DNA of 64,000 bases from Dyadobacter beijingensis DSM 21582 (GCF_000382205.1 NZ_KB907786.1:1240001-1304000), one strand, 5' to 3'. Shown: positions 1 through 8,965, counted from the stretch's first letter. Made by a program: numbers and translations. Notes: generated by a model not told the origin, from the letters alone.

Positions 1-1
1 G

Positions 2-424
2 ACGATGGACGTGCACGGGTTCGATGTGTATGACAATGTCAATAAAATGTCCTACGGCGGCAATAACCTCGCCATACCAGCGAAAACGGGCGCTTACATG
101 GGCTTGAAACAGGTGGATCTGAACGGCGTGACGGCGTTCCGCGTGATGGCGATGGCCCCGAAACCGCAACTCAATGCGGCCGGCGGCAAGATCGAGCTGC
201 GGCTCGATAGCCCGACCGGCAGGCTCATCGGCGAGTCGGCCTACCTGGAACCAAGCGACAAGCTGGATTTCAAGCCTTCGGCGCTGGACATTCCCGTGAA
301 GCTTCCCGCACCCGACGCGAAATTGCACGATGTGTATATGATTTTTGTAAACCCTTCCAAAGCATCCGGCAGTCTGATGGTCGTCATGAATGCGCAGGCG
401 GTGCTCACGTCTGCGGCGCAATAA
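2..424 (+). CDS. 3' end of a large secreted protein, possibly with a CBM6-like C-terminal module (partial)
   Basis: The reading frame is open to the left edge of the window, so only about the last 140 codons are present; the first ATG, at base 5, is probably internal. The visible part is a beta-rich stretch with a conserved-looking core (FRVMAMAP, then a segment ending VYMIFVNPS). This resembles the carbohydrate-binding module of CBM6 type that closes many large secreted Bacteroidota proteins, such as sugar dehydrogenase or ThuA fusions. The assignment rests on sequence character only, because the catalytic part lies outside the window. No T9SS sorting tail is seen. A strong intrinsic terminator follows the TAA stop by about 25 bases. 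Confidence 0.6.
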   Translation, partial: TMDVHGFDVYDNVNKMSYGGNNLAIPAKTGAYMGLKQVDLNGVTAFRVMAMAPKPQLNAAGGKIELRLDSPTGRLIGESAYLEPSDKLDFKPSALDIPVKLPAPDAKLHDVYMIFVNPSKASGSLMVVMNAQAVLTSAAQ

Positions 425-448
425 CCGCAAGCTGAGGCACCCGCTGGT

Positions 449-480
449 AACATCCTCCTGGTTTCGGGAGGATGTTTTTT
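449..480 (+). terminator. Rho-independent terminator
   Basis: A perfect 9-bp stem (ACATCCTCC at 450-458 with GGAGGATGT at 467-475) and an 8-base loop are followed by a run of T to 480. It ends the partial gene to its left and separates it from the GT39 gene. Confidence 0.85.
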
Positions 481-538
481 GTATAATCGGTATACTTTTC
501 GGAAGCCGACGCTTCACGAGCCTGAAAACCATACTGAA

Positions 539-2047
539 ATGAACCAGAGAACCGCCCTGCTGCTTGCCTTCATTGCCCTTAAATTCCTGCTGCAATACTT
601 TCTCATTATCCCGGAATACGAGCTCCATCGCGACGAATACTTGCACCTCGACCAGGCGAACCACCTGGCGTGGGGCTACCTTTCGGTGCCGCCGGCGACG
701 TCGTTGATCGGGTGGATTATCCAGGCATTGGGTAACGGCGAATGGGCCGTGCGGTTTTTTCCGGCACTTTTCGGGGCGCTGACGTTACTCGTGGTATGGA
801 AAGCCGTGGAGCGGCTGGGCGGGAATTTGTACGCATGTGTGCTCGCGGGTTCGTGCGTTGTTTTTTCGGTGTTATTGCGGTTAAACCAGCTTTTCCAACC
901 CAACTCCCTCGATGTACTTTGCTGGACCTCACTCTATTTTTTCCTGATCGGATACATCCAGTCGCGGAGCGTGCGCTGGCTGTACGGCTTTGCGGTGGTG
1001 TTTGCGGTCGGTTTTTTGAATAAATACAACATTGCATTCGCCGTGATAGGCTTGCTGCCGGCAATTTTGGTCAGCAGCCAGCGAACCTTGCTGCTGAACC
1101 GGCACGTTTACTTTGCCTTGCTGGCGGCATTGGTATTGATATCGCCTAACCTGATCTGGCAATACCAAAATGGCTTCCCGGTGATCCATCATATGCACTT
1201 GCTGGCCAAAACGCAGCTGGTGAACGTAAGCCGTGCCGATTTCCTCAAAGAACAATTGCTGCACTTCATGGGCGCGCTGGCCGTGATCGTCGCGGGATTG
1301 TACGGGCTGCTGGTTTACAGGCCACTGGTACCGTACCGGCTGTTCTTTTTCTCGATGGTGATCACGCTATGCCTTTTCGTGTACCTGCGCGCGAAGGGCT
1401 ACTATGCGATCGGCATTTACCCTATTTACATCGCCTTCGGGGCCGTTTTTGTGGGGGCAAAAGTGAATGCGGCCTGGGTGCGCGCATTGTTCGTTTTAAT
1501 CCCGGTCGTACTTTTTATACCGCTTTTCCAGGTCGCATTTCCCAATAAAACCCCCGAACAGATCATCGCCGACCCGGAGCCTTACCGGAAGCTCGGCATG
1601 CTGCGCTGGGAGGACGGCAAGGACCACCAGTTGCCGCAGGATTTCGCGGATATGGTAGGCTGGCGCGAACTGGCCGGCAAAGTGGACAAGGCCTACGCCG
1701 CCATGCCCGACGACAACCTCACCCTCGTGCTTTGCGACAATTACGGGCAGGCCGGGGCTATTAATTATTATACCCAAATGGGCGTCCGCGCCGTCACTTT
1801 CAACGCCGACTACATCAACTGGTTCGACCTCACGAAAAACTACAAGCACCTGATCCGCGTCAAAACGTGGGGCGACGAAGGCGACGAAATGCAGGAAACC
1901 GGGCCGCTGTTCGCATCGGGTTTCAAATCCGATTCGGTCACAAACCTTTTTTCGCGGGAATGGGGCACGGCGGTGTATGTATTCAAAGACGCGAAGGCCG
2001 ATTTTCGGGGGAGATTGGAGAAGGAGATCGAGGCGGAGCGGTGGTAG
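539..2047 (+). CDS. GT39-type membrane glycosyltransferase (ArnT/PMT-like)
   Basis: This 502-residue polytopic membrane protein of the GT-C fold would transfer a sugar from a polyprenyl-phosphate donor to an extracytoplasmic acceptor. The first hydrophobic helix (residues 6-24) is followed by the acidic motif HRDE at residues 30-33. That is where GT39/PMT enzymes carry their catalytic Asp/Glu in the first external loop. Many hydrophobic helices follow to about residue 345, then a soluble C-terminal domain. The start is the ATG at 539; the frame extends upstream to a TTG at 479, but that would place 20 polar residues before the first helix and overlap the preceding terminator. The acceptor (lipid A, protein or glycan) cannot be read from the sequence. 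It appears to be a single-gene unit between two terminators. Confidence 0.8.
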   Translation: MNQRTALLLAFIALKFLLQYFLIIPEYELHRDEYLHLDQANHLAWGYLSVPPATSLIGWIIQALGNGEWAVRFFPALFGALTLLVVWKAVERLGGNLYACVLAGSCVVFSVLLRLNQLFQPNSLDVLCWTSLYFFLIGYIQSRSVRWLYGFAVVFAVGFLNKYNIAFAVIGLLPAILVSSQRTLLLNRHVYFALLAALVLISPNLIWQYQNGFPVIHHMHLLAKTQLVNVSRADFLKEQLLHFMGALAVIVAGLYGLLVYRPLVPYRLFFFSMVITLCLFVYLRAKGYYAIGIYPIYIAFGAVFVGAKVNAAWVRALFVLIPVVLFIPLFQVAFPNKTPEQIIADPEPYRKLGMLRWEDGKDHQLPQDFADMVGWRELAGKVDKAYAAMPDDNLTLVLCDNYGQAGAINYYTQMGVRAVTFNADYINWFDLTKNYKHLIRVKTWGDEGDEMQETGPLFASGFKSDSVTNLFSREWGTAVYVFKDAKADFRGRLEKEIEAERW

Positions 2048-2080
2048 GGTAATGCATGAGCCTTGTTGGAAAAGTCATTT

Positions 2081-2116
2081 GAAATGCTTCCCGGGATTCG
2101 GGGAGCATTTTTATTT
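2081..2116 (+). terminator. Intrinsic terminator after the GT39 gene
   Basis: The stem AAATGCTTCCC (2082-2092) pairs with GGGGAGCATTT (2100-2110) with one G-T wobble and runs into a T-rich tract. It lies 34 bases after the stop at 2047. A second weak hairpin with a T run (2143-2160) lies further down. Confidence 0.7.
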
Positions 2117-2233
2117 TCCGAAGAGTCACCGGTTCCCAGCCGATCGGACATCCGATTTTTATTTCTCACCAATACAATTTCAAATTACAGTCCCTTCACC
2201 GAAGGCCCCTTCCACTTCAAACCGGATGATATT

Positions 2234-5200
2234 ATGACAAAACGCTACACGATCTTTTCAGGGCTGTCCGCGATGGTTATCGCTACACTGGTGCTGCTGG
2301 TTGCTTCAACGCACGGCGACGTCAATACGGCCGTTACGCACGCAGCCATTTCGGATAGTTCCCTGGCTATCAGCCCGACGGCGGCTACGATAGCCGGCAT
2401 TCAGCAGGAAATTGCAAACAGGGAATACCATATCACGTTCGATTCGGTTCGAAATGCGCTGCAAAGCCCTAATCGTCGTCACAATCTGAGGGCCTATTAC
2501 AGGCCGGGCCGCCTTTCCATTCAGAACCGTATCGACTCCGCAGGGCAGAATTTTAGCATGGAGATCGTCAGTGAAGGAATTTATGCCGATGGAATGTTGA
2601 TAGCGAAAGCCAAACCGGAAGCTACTGCCGAAAACCAGAACGATACGCTGAGGATTGCACACGGTGATTTCTTGGAGGAGTTCATCAACAATCCGTCGGG
2701 TGTCCGGCAAAATTTTATTGTCAATAAGGCGCCGGCGCGCGCGCAGCAACTCTCCGTGCGCCTGTCTGCGCATGGTTTGCGTGTACGTCGGGAAGACGCC
2801 GGTCAAATCGTATTTTATTCCAACGACAATGGAAAGCAAACCGACCGCCTTACGTACGACGACCTCAAATGCTGGGATGCAAATGGCAAACTGCTTGCTG
2901 CGGGGTTGGTACTTTCGGGGAATGAAATTGAAATCAATGTCGATGTGAAAAACGCGGCCTATCCCGTTACCATCGATCCGCTCATTACCAACGGCAACCC
3001 CGCGAATGCCGATAAAACACTGGAAATCAATCAAAGCTACGCCTGGGCAGGATTTTCGGTTGCCAGCGCAGGCGATGTCAATGGCGACGGATACAGCGAT
3101 GTGCTGGTCGGCGCGCCGAACTACGACAACGGGCAGTCCGACGAGGGTGCCGCATTGCTCTATCCGGGAACTGCAAGCGGCATCAGCCTTGCGGCGACCG
3201 TGCTGGAATGTAATCAGGCGAATGCACAAATGGGGTACTCGGTAAGCAGCGCCGGCGACATCAACAAAGATGGCTTTTCCGATATTCTGGTTGGGGTCCC
3301 TTTTTACGACGCGTCCGGCTCCAACGAAGGTGCGGTAATGATTTACAAAGGTTCGGCAAATGGGCTTGTAACGAACAATCCCTATATTTTTAAGCTGGAC
3401 CAGGCCGAATCTAATTTGGGCGTATCGGTCGCAATGGCCGGGGACGTCAATGGCGACGGCTATTCCGACATACTGGCTGGTGCCCACCAGTTTGATCATG
3501 ACCAGTCCAATGAAGGCGTGGGCGTGCTCGTCTATGGTGCCCCGAACGGATTAGGCATGGTGACGTTTCTCGAATGCAACCAGCCTGACGCGATGATGGG
3601 CTTCGCGGTTGCCGGGGCAGGGGACGTGGACGGCGACGGGTTCAGCGATGTGATGGTCGGTGCGCGGCTGTTCGACAATGGCCATGCCAATGAAGGGGCC
3701 GCATTTATCTACAAAGGCTCCGCGGGCGGACCGGTCACCGCCAATCCGACCATTATCGAGGGTAACCAGCTGGACGCCCGGCTCGGCCACGCGCTTTCCT
3801 CGGCCGGGGACATCAATGGCGACGGGTTCAGCGACGTCGCGCTCGGCGCATTCCTGTATGACAAAGGCAGCAGCAACGAAGGTGCGGTGATGATACACCT
3901 CGGCGGCCCGAATGGCATTGGTGCGGTGGCATCGCAAATACTTGAAAGTGATCAGGTAGAAGCGCAATTCGGTTTTTCGGTCGCCTGCGCGGGTGACGTG
4001 AATGCCGACGGCTATGCTGATCTGATCGTCGGCGCGCGCTATTACGACAAAGGGCAGTCCAACGAAGGTGCAGCGTTTATCTACCAGGGATCGCAGGGCG
4101 GCTTGAATCCCACCCCGGCATCCACGATTGAAAGTGATCAGCAGGACGCGTGGCTGGGCAGTGCAGTGGCTTCGGGCGGGGATGTGAATGGCGATGGTTT
4201 TAGTGACGTGCTGGTGGGAAGCTACGCATTTGATCACGGGCAAAAGGATGAGGGGAGTGTGTTTGTTTGGTATGGGGGTGGGCTGAATATAAGAAAGTAC
4301 GTTGTCAGTCATTTGGAAATGAATCTTCCGGGAAACTTATTTGGCTGGTCTGTGGCAAGTGCCGGAGATGTCAATGCTGACGGGTTCGGAGATGTTATAG
4401 TATCTGCCAAAAACTACGATAATGGACAACCTGGTGAAGGAGCGGCCTTTATTTTTCATGGTTCAATTCAGGGAGTATCGTCGGAGCCAAACATAACTAT
4501 TGAAAGTAATCAGCAACACGCAAACCTGGGGGTTGTATCAAGTGCTGGAGATGTGAATGGCGACGGATTTGTAGACATAATTATAGGAATGCCTCTATAC
4601 GATACCGGATCTGCAAATGAAGGAAAAGCCTGCGTCCTTTACGGTTCCCCGTCCGGGATCAGTACTTTGAACCAAACAACGCTTTTGGGAACGCAGCATG
4701 AAGCGTGTCTTGGTGCAGCTGTCTCCTGCGCAGGAGACTTGAACAAAGATGGTTACAGCGATATTGTTGTGGGAGAATCTGGATACGACATTGATGATTT
4801 TGAGTATTCCGACGAGGGGCGTGTTTGGGTATACTATGGTTCTGCCGACGGGATTGATCCCGACGGTACCAACATCACCGGGCAGATAAACTATCCGTAT
4901 TTCGGCTCCTCGGTATGTGGATCAGATGTAGATGGAGATGGATATAGCGACATTTTGATAGTATCAACCTTTTTTGAGGACGGCGAATTCTACGAGGGGG
5001 CAGCCTTAATTTATCATGGATCGCAAAATGGCCTAAATACGATAAATCCTATGATTTTACAAAGCAATGTCACAGGAGCCCTCATGGGGGACAGAATAGC
5101 TGTCAATGATATAAATGGTGACGGCTTTGTAGATATTGCTGTTGGGGGAACAGGATATTCTAATCCGGAAAATGCCGAAGGAGCTATATTTATTTATTAC

Positions 5201-6295
5201 GGGTCAGACAAGGGACCCAGCACTCTTCCAAGTATTGTCGAGAGCAATGTTGTTAATAGTTATTTTGGCAGAGTTTCCACGGCTGGCGATGTAAACGGCG
5301 ACGGTTATGGTGACTTAATTATTGGAAGCTATGGATATTCGAACGGCCAGGAAAATGAAGGAGCGTTTTACTTGTATCTCGGTTCTCCAAATGGGCTTAG
5401 CAATAAGTTTGACATCCTAGTTCAAAGCAATCAAAACAGCGCCTTTTTGGGCGGATCTGTCGCAAGTGCAGGTGATATTAACGGCGACGGTTTCAGCGAC
5501 ATTATTACAAGTGCCAATCAGTATGATAATAATCAAGTCAATGAAGGACGTGTATCGATCTACTACGGCAACGGCGCACTAGGCACACGCAACAACCTCC
5601 GCCTCTACAACTCCTCCGACCTGTCAACCCCGATCAACCACACCCAATTCCCCCAAAACAACTTCGGTGCGGGCCTGTTCGCTAAATCCTTCACCGGCCG
5701 AAACAAAGGCAAGCTGGTCTGGGAAACGAAGCCGGTAGCGCAGGCCTTTTCGAAAGGCAGCAATAACCGTATTACCAACAGCACACAATCCACCAATTCT
5801 CAGAATGCTTACACTAGTTTGGGAACCACCGGGGTCGAGTTGAAGAATATCATCGATAAGCAAGGGCCGTCGACGAAGGTGCGGGTACGGGTTAAATATG
5901 ACCCGGTGCTGGCGCTGACAGGGCAGACGTATGGACCGTGGCGTTATCTGCCGGCATACCTGATGGGTAATAGCACGGCACCGACGCCGGAGCAAGCTGC
6001 GGGCGATGCGTCGGAAGTCCGGTCGGGTGAATCGGTGGTCGTTGAAAGCGGAACCACGGGAGAATTGCCGACTATTTATCCCAACCCTGTTTCCGAACGA
6101 TTGCACATTCATGTCAACGATGCTGGGCAGGTACGCAACATCCAAATCCTGGCGCAAGACGGGGCAATAAAGTATCAGGCATCCGGATTCAAAGCTGTTG
6201 TGGACGTTCATCAATTTTCCAGCGGCATTTACTATTTAGTCATTACTCAAACCGATGGCTCCAGAACAACCCGGAGGATCTTGATAAGCCGGTAA
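2234..6295 (+). CDS. FG-GAP (integrin-alpha-type) repeat protein with T9SS type A sorting domain
   Basis: This secreted 1353-residue protein has an N-terminal signal segment (residues 1-28) and a roughly 240-residue N-terminal domain. It then carries 14 FG-GAP repeats of about 65 residues, each with a calcium-binding Dx[ND]xDGxxD loop such as DVNGDGYSD and a closing [SN]EG. Such repeats form beta-propellers used in adhesion or ligand binding. A spacer domain follows. The last 80 residues start YPNP and have the layout of a T9SS type A C-terminal domain, so surface delivery by the por machinery is expected. The start is the ATG at 2234, just before the signal peptide; the frame extends to 2063 through sequence that overlaps a terminator. 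Base composition drops sharply inside the repeat block at about 4.25 kb and recovers near 5.57 kb, suggesting a mosaic gene. Ligand unknown. Confidence 0.9.
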   Translation: MTKRYTIFSGLSAMVIATLVLLVASTHGDVNTAVTHAAISDSSLAISPTAATIAGIQQEIANREYHITFDSVRNALQSPNRRHNLRAYYRPGRLSIQNRIDSAGQNFSMEIVSEGIYADGMLIAKAKPEATAENQNDTLRIAHGDFLEEFINNPSGVRQNFIVNKAPARAQQLSVRLSAHGLRVRREDAGQIVFYSNDNGKQTDRLTYDDLKCWDANGKLLAAGLVLSGNEIEINVDVKNAAYPVTIDPLITNGNPANADKTLEINQSYAWAGFSVASAGDVNGDGYSDVLVGAPNYDNGQSDEGAALLYPGTASGISLAATVLECNQANAQMGYSVSSAGDINKDGFSDILVGVPFYDASGSNEGAVMIYKGSANGLVTNNPYIFKLDQAESNLGVSVAMAGDVNGDGYSDILAGAHQFDHDQSNEGVGVLVYGAPNGLGMVTFLECNQPDAMMGFAVAGAGDVDGDGFSDVMVGARLFDNGHANEGAAFIYKGSAGGPVTANPTIIEGNQLDARLGHALSSAGDINGDGFSDVALGAFLYDKGSSNEGAVMIHLGGPNGIGAVASQILESDQVEAQFGFSVACAGDVNADGYADLIVGARYYDKGQSNEGAAFIYQGSQGGLNPTPASTIESDQQDAWLGSAVASGGDVNGDGFSDVLVGSYAFDHGQKDEGSVFVWYGGGLNIRKYVVSHLEMNLPGNLFGWSVASAGDVNADGFGDVIVSAKNYDNGQPGEGAAFIFHGSIQGVSSEPNITIESNQQHANLGVVSSAGDVNGDGFVDIIIGMPLYDTGSANEGKACVLYGSPSGISTLNQTTLLGTQHEACLGAAVSCAGDLNKDGYSDIVVGESGYDIDDFEYSDEGRVWVYYGSADGIDPDGTNITGQINYPYFGSSVCGSDVDGDGYSDILIVSTFFEDGEFYEGAALIYHGSQNGLNTINPMILQSNVTGALMGDRIAVNDINGDGFVDIAVGGTGYSNPENAEGAIFIYYGSDKGPSTLPSIVESNVVNSYFGRVSTAGDVNGDGYGDLIIGSYGYSNGQENEGAFYLYLGSPNGLSNKFDILVQSNQNSAFLGGSVASAGDINGDGFSDIITSANQYDNNQVNEGRVSIYYGNGALGTRNNLRLYNSSDLSTPINHTQFPQNNFGAGLFAKSFTGRNKGKLVWETKPVAQAFSKGSNNRITNSTQSTNSQNAYTSLGTTGVELKNIIDKQGPSTKVRVRVKYDPVLALTGQTYGPWRYLPAYLMGNSTAPTPEQAAGDASEVRSGESVVVESGTTGELPTIYPNPVSERLHIHVNDAGQVRNIQILAQDGAIKYQASGFKAVVDVHQFSSGIYYLVITQTDGSRTTRRILISR

Positions 6296-6334
6296 TGATT
6301 CGTGTAAGCTAGTGCATGTATAGTTGTGGTAAGG

Positions 6335-6365
6335 AAGGCGTTTGCGAATTTCGTGAACGCCTTTT
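6335..6365. terminator. Bidirectional terminator between convergent genes
   Basis: AAGGCGTTTGCG (6335-6346) pairs imperfectly with CGTGAACGCCTT (6352-6363) and is followed by TTTT on the plus side. It lies between the stops of the FG-GAP gene (6295) and the convergent HxlR-type gene (6371). Confidence 0.6.
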
Positions 6366-6370
6366 AGTTG

Positions 6371-6736
6371 CTAACCGATAATCTTCGCCCGGTGCGCCAA
6401 ACCCCAGTAATGCAGCTCTTCCAGCACCTTTTCGAGTGAGGCGCCGTGTTCGGTGATGGAATACTCGACCGTCGGGGGGAAGGTGTCGAATACTTTCCGG
6501 TTAATCAGTTGGTTCATTTCCAGGGCTTTCAGTTCCTTGGACAGGGTTTTGTCGGTAATGCCGGTCACCTCAGCCGCGAGTTGTTTGAAACGTTTCGGGC
6601 CGGACGACAGGGCGAAAAGGATGAGCAGTTTCCACCGCCCTTCCAGCGCTTCGAGCGCGTCGCGAATGGATAATGCGGTTTTAGGGCAGCCGTTTCCTGT
6701 AAGCATGTTATATCGAAATGAATGCGGGTTCTCCAT
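6371..6736 (-). CDS. HxlR-family winged-helix transcriptional regulator
   Basis: This 121-residue protein has the family hallmarks. A Cys near the N-terminus (GCPKTALSIRDAL, about residues 16-28) is followed by ALEGRWKLLIL, the winged-helix core with FKQLAAEVTGITDKTLSKEL, and a basic wing ending EYSITEHG. HxlR/YodB/HypR regulators often sense electrophiles or disulphide stress through that Cys. The ATG at 6736 faces a divergent DoxX-like gene across 95 bases that contain a perfect 14-bp palindrome. Autorepression together with control of the DoxX-like gene is the likely arrangement; this is inferred from position. Confidence 0.88.
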   Translation of the reverse strand: MENPHSFRYNMLTGNGCPKTALSIRDALEALEGRWKLLILFALSSGPKRFKQLAAEVTGITDKTLSKELKALEMNQLINRKVFDTFPPTVEYSITEHGASLEKVLEELHYWGLAHRAKIIG

Positions 6737-6748
6737 TACTACCCATTC

Positions 6749-6780
6749 GGATAGTACTATCCAATGCGGAAAGTACTATC
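6749..6780. promoter_or_regulatory. Candidate HxlR operator (perfect palindrome plus a second half-site)
   Basis: GGATAGTACTATCC (6749-6762) is a perfect 14-bp palindrome. Its half AGTACTATC recurs 19 bases further on (6753-6761 and 6772-6780). Both lie between the divergent HxlR-type and DoxX-like starts, and GTAC-centred dyads fit what is known of HxlR-family sites. Confidence 0.65.
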
Positions 6781-6800
6781 GGACGGATAGCTAAGGTAGA

Positions 6801-6808
6801 TACTTTTG
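6801..6808 (+). promoter_or_regulatory. Promoter -7 element (TAnnTTTG) for the DoxX-like gene
   Basis: TACTTTTG matches the Bacteroidota sigma-A -7 consensus exactly, 23 bases before the ATG at 6832. The operator candidate lies just upstream, so bound HxlR would block it. Confidence 0.6.
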
Positions 6809-6831
6809 CCCAATCACAAAAACAACGGAAT

Positions 6832-7239
6832 ATGGCAATCGACAAAACTTCCAAAACCATGCATAGCACCCTTTGGGTAGTGCAGGCGCTGCTATCGGTC
6901 ACGCTCGTGTGGGCGGCTTACATGAAATTGTTCCAATCCCCGCAGGCGCTGGCGGCCATGTGGCCGTGGGCGGGGCAGGTACCGCCCGTGCTGGTGAAGC
7001 TCACGGGCACTCTGGATTTGCTGGCGGGTATCGGGCTGGTACTACCGGCACTGCTGCGCGTCGGCCCGGCGCTGACGTTCGCGGCGGCCGTGGGCCTGGT
7101 GCTGCTCATGGTATGTGCCATGTTCTTTCACCTTTCGCGGGGCGAATCGCCGGTATTCAATGCCGCCTTCGGCCTGTTGGCGGCATTTGTGGCCTGGGGG
7201 AGGCGGGGACAGTCTGCCTCCCCGTGCCGGGCTAGTTGA
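6832..7239 (+). CDS. DoxX-like small integral membrane protein
   Basis: A 135-residue protein with four hydrophobic helices in the DoxX/TQO-small-subunit pattern: TLWVVQALLSVTLVWAAYMK, a helix after VLVKLTGTLDLLAGIGL, then two more in AAVGLVLLMV and NAAFGLLAAFVAW. Proteins of this group are linked to quinone or thiol redox balance, but their activity is mostly undefined. The ATG at 6832 is chosen because it begins just before the first helix and after the promoter; the open frame back to 6718 runs through the regulatory region. The 3' end overlaps the convergent hmp gene by 8 bases. The neighbouring HxlR-type gene probably regulates it. Confidence 0.8.
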   Translation: MAIDKTSKTMHSTLWVVQALLSVTLVWAAYMKLFQSPQALAAMWPWAGQVPPVLVKLTGTLDLLAGIGLVLPALLRVGPALTFAAAVGLVLLMVCAMFFHLSRGESPVFNAAFGLLAAFVAWGRRGQSASPCRAS

Positions 7240-8434
7240 CAGACAATGACAGCGGCCCGAATTCTTCGAAATGAATGTTGGCCTTATCGATGCCCCGGTC
7301 CACCAGGTAGCGGTAATGCTGGCGGATGAACGGGCCCGGTCCGCATATGTAGTATTCGGCTTCGGGATGCAGCGTTTCGGCCGGAAGCTGGTCCAGCGAC
7401 ACCCAGCCGAGGTATTCGTTATGGGAAAGGCTTTCGGCGGAATCGTAGAAAAAGTGCTTTTCCACACGTGCTACCTGCTCGGCAATGGCGTTCAGATCCG
7501 CCTTAAATGCATGGACGCGCTCGTTTTTGCACCCGTGTACCCAGGTGATAGGCGTGCTGGCGTCCGTGCGTACGAGGCTTTCGAGCATCGCCATGAGGGG
7601 TGTTTGGCCCACGCCCCCGCTGATGAATACCTGCGGCTTGCCATCGCCGGCTTTTAATGTAAAGTTGCCCGACGGGGCCGATAGGTCTATCATATCACCC
7701 GGCTCTACAAAGTCGTGCAGGCGGTTGCTGATCATGCCGTCGGGATGCTGGCTGCCGGCCTCGCGTTTCACGGAAATGCGGTAGTGTTCGCCGTTTGGCG
7801 CGCTCGACAGACTGTACTGCCGGGGTTGTTGCAGGTTGTATTCAGGCAAAAAAAGGCGCAGGCTGATGTATTGGCCAGGCTTGAAATCGGCTACCGCGCC
7901 GCCGTCGACAGGGTAGAGGTAGAAGGATGTGATTTCCTCGGACTCCCGCACTTTTTTGCGCACCACAAATGGCCGCCAGCCCGACCAGCCGCCCGGCAAG
8001 GCCACTTTTTCGTCATAAATTTGCTGTTCGCGGCCGCTCATCAGGCCAGCCAGCTGGGTGTAAGCGACGGTCCAGGCTTCGAGCAATTCGGGTGTGGCCG
8101 CTTCGCCGAGCACTTCGGCAATGGATGCAATGAGATGCCTGCCCACGATCGCATAATGCTCGGGGCGGATATGCAGGCTCGCATGCTTATGACCGATCGT
8201 ATCGACCACCGGCAGCAGTACCGACGGGTCCTCGATGTGCTCCGCATATGCCAGCACCGCCATCGCAAGGGCGGTCTGCTGGCGTTTGTTCTGCTGGTTA
8301 CCCATGTTGAAAAGGTGTTTCAACTCGGGGTTATGCGTGAACATCCGGTTATAGAAGTGGGTCGTGAGCAGCACCCCGTGCTCTTTCAGTACTGGTACAG
8401 TGGCTTTTACGAGGTCTTTTTGTTGTGGGGACAT
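7232..8434 (-). CDS. hmp: Flavohaemoglobin (nitric oxide dioxygenase)
   Basis: A full-length 400-residue flavohaemoglobin that oxidises nitric oxide to nitrate in the cytoplasm using NAD(P)H and O2. The globin domain (residues 1-137) shows the B10 Tyr (Y28), a distal Gln (RQQTALA, about 52-53) and the proximal haem His (HKHASL, H84). The FAD domain has RQYSLSSAP, the NAD(P) domain has GGVGQTPLMAML, and the protein closes with the FEEFGP motif. The gene lies 56 bases downstream of a same-strand Rrf2 regulator gene. A 24-bp inverted repeat 18 bases before its ATG has a partner upstream of that regulator, so it is probably an NO-inducible unit. Confidence 0.95.
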   Translation of the reverse strand: MSPQQKDLVKATVPVLKEHGVLLTTHFYNRMFTHNPELKHLFNMGNQQNKRQQTALAMAVLAYAEHIEDPSVLLPVVDTIGHKHASLHIRPEHYAIVGRHLIASIAEVLGEAATPELLEAWTVAYTQLAGLMSGREQQIYDEKVALPGGWSGWRPFVVRKKVRESEEITSFYLYPVDGGAVADFKPGQYISLRLFLPEYNLQQPRQYSLSSAPNGEHYRISVKREAGSQHPDGMISNRLHDFVEPGDMIDLSAPSGNFTLKAGDGKPQVFISGGVGQTPLMAMLESLVRTDASTPITWVHGCKNERVHAFKADLNAIAEQVARVEKHFFYDSAESLSHNEYLGWVSLDQLPAETLHPEAEYYICGPGPFIRQHYRYLVDRGIDKANIHFEEFGPLSLSVN

Positions 8435-8451
8435 GATATTGGGTGTTTAAA

Positions 8452-8475
8452 ATAAAAGACATTTTTGTCCTTTAT
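8452..8475. promoter_or_regulatory. Candidate Rrf2/NsrR operator upstream of hmp
   Basis: ATAAAAGA, an 8-base spacer and TCCTTTAT form an inverted repeat (7 of 8 positions symmetric) 18 bases upstream of the hmp start codon. The same 8-8-8 layout recurs at 8989-9012 upstream of the regulator gene. Confidence 0.65.
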
Positions 8476-8490
8476 TTGGGTAAAAAAATA

Positions 8491-8928
8491 TTATTTGTTC
8501 AGGGTAAGCTGTCCCTGGATGAGCCCTTCGTTGAACTGGCCGATGGACGTTCCACGCAGCATGACGACGATCTGCGCTCTGATCTTCTTGAAATCGTCGT
8601 GCAGCGGGCACGGATTTGCCTCTGAGCAGTAGCTAAGCCCCATTCCGCAGCCATTGAAAATGCTGTCGCCCTCGATGGCCTGCACAATGTCGGCCAGAGG
8701 GCGTTTCAATCCGCTGGAATCGAGGTAGAAGCCGCCGTTCGGGCCTTTCGACGAAAGCACCAAACCGTCTTTGCTCAGTTTTTGAAGGATCTTAGCCAGG
8801 AATGGTTCCGGAGAATTGATATGCTCCGCAATCTCCCGGATGCCGGCCTTCCGGCCTTCTTCCGAGCTTTGCGCGATGTAAAATACCGCCCGCATCGCAT
8901 ACTCACATGTTTTCGAAAATACTCCCAT
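8491..8928 (-). CDS. Rrf2-family regulator, probable iron-sulfur NO sensor (NsrR-like)
   Basis: A 145-residue winged-helix protein of the Rrf2 family starting MGVFSKTCEYAMRAV, with the wing segment GPNGGFYL. Three cysteines at residues 94, 101 and 107 lie in the loop where NsrR, IscR and RsrR ligate a [2Fe-2S] or [4Fe-4S] cluster. The spacing (7 and 6) is close to, but not the same as, that of E. coli NsrR. The ATG at 8928 is chosen over a GTG at 8946 because family members start right before the first helix. Position upstream of hmp and the shared operators support a role as an NO-responsive repressor of hmp and of itself. Confidence 0.88.
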   Translation of the reverse strand: MGVFSKTCEYAMRAVFYIAQSSEEGRKAGIREIAEHINSPEPFLAKILQKLSKDGLVLSSKGPNGGFYLDSSGLKRPLADIVQAIEGDSIFNGCGMGLSYCSEANPCPLHDDFKKIRAQIVVMLRGTSIGQFNEGLIQGQLTLNK

Positions 8929-8965
8929 TTGACTGATCCCCGGCACCGGGTTGCTTACCTGGATA

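Noticed and set aside
3030-5580. Regularly spaced DNA repeats as a possible CRISPR array
   Set aside because: The periodicity is in frame and encodes FG-GAP repeats; repeats are long, degenerate and continuous, without spacers.
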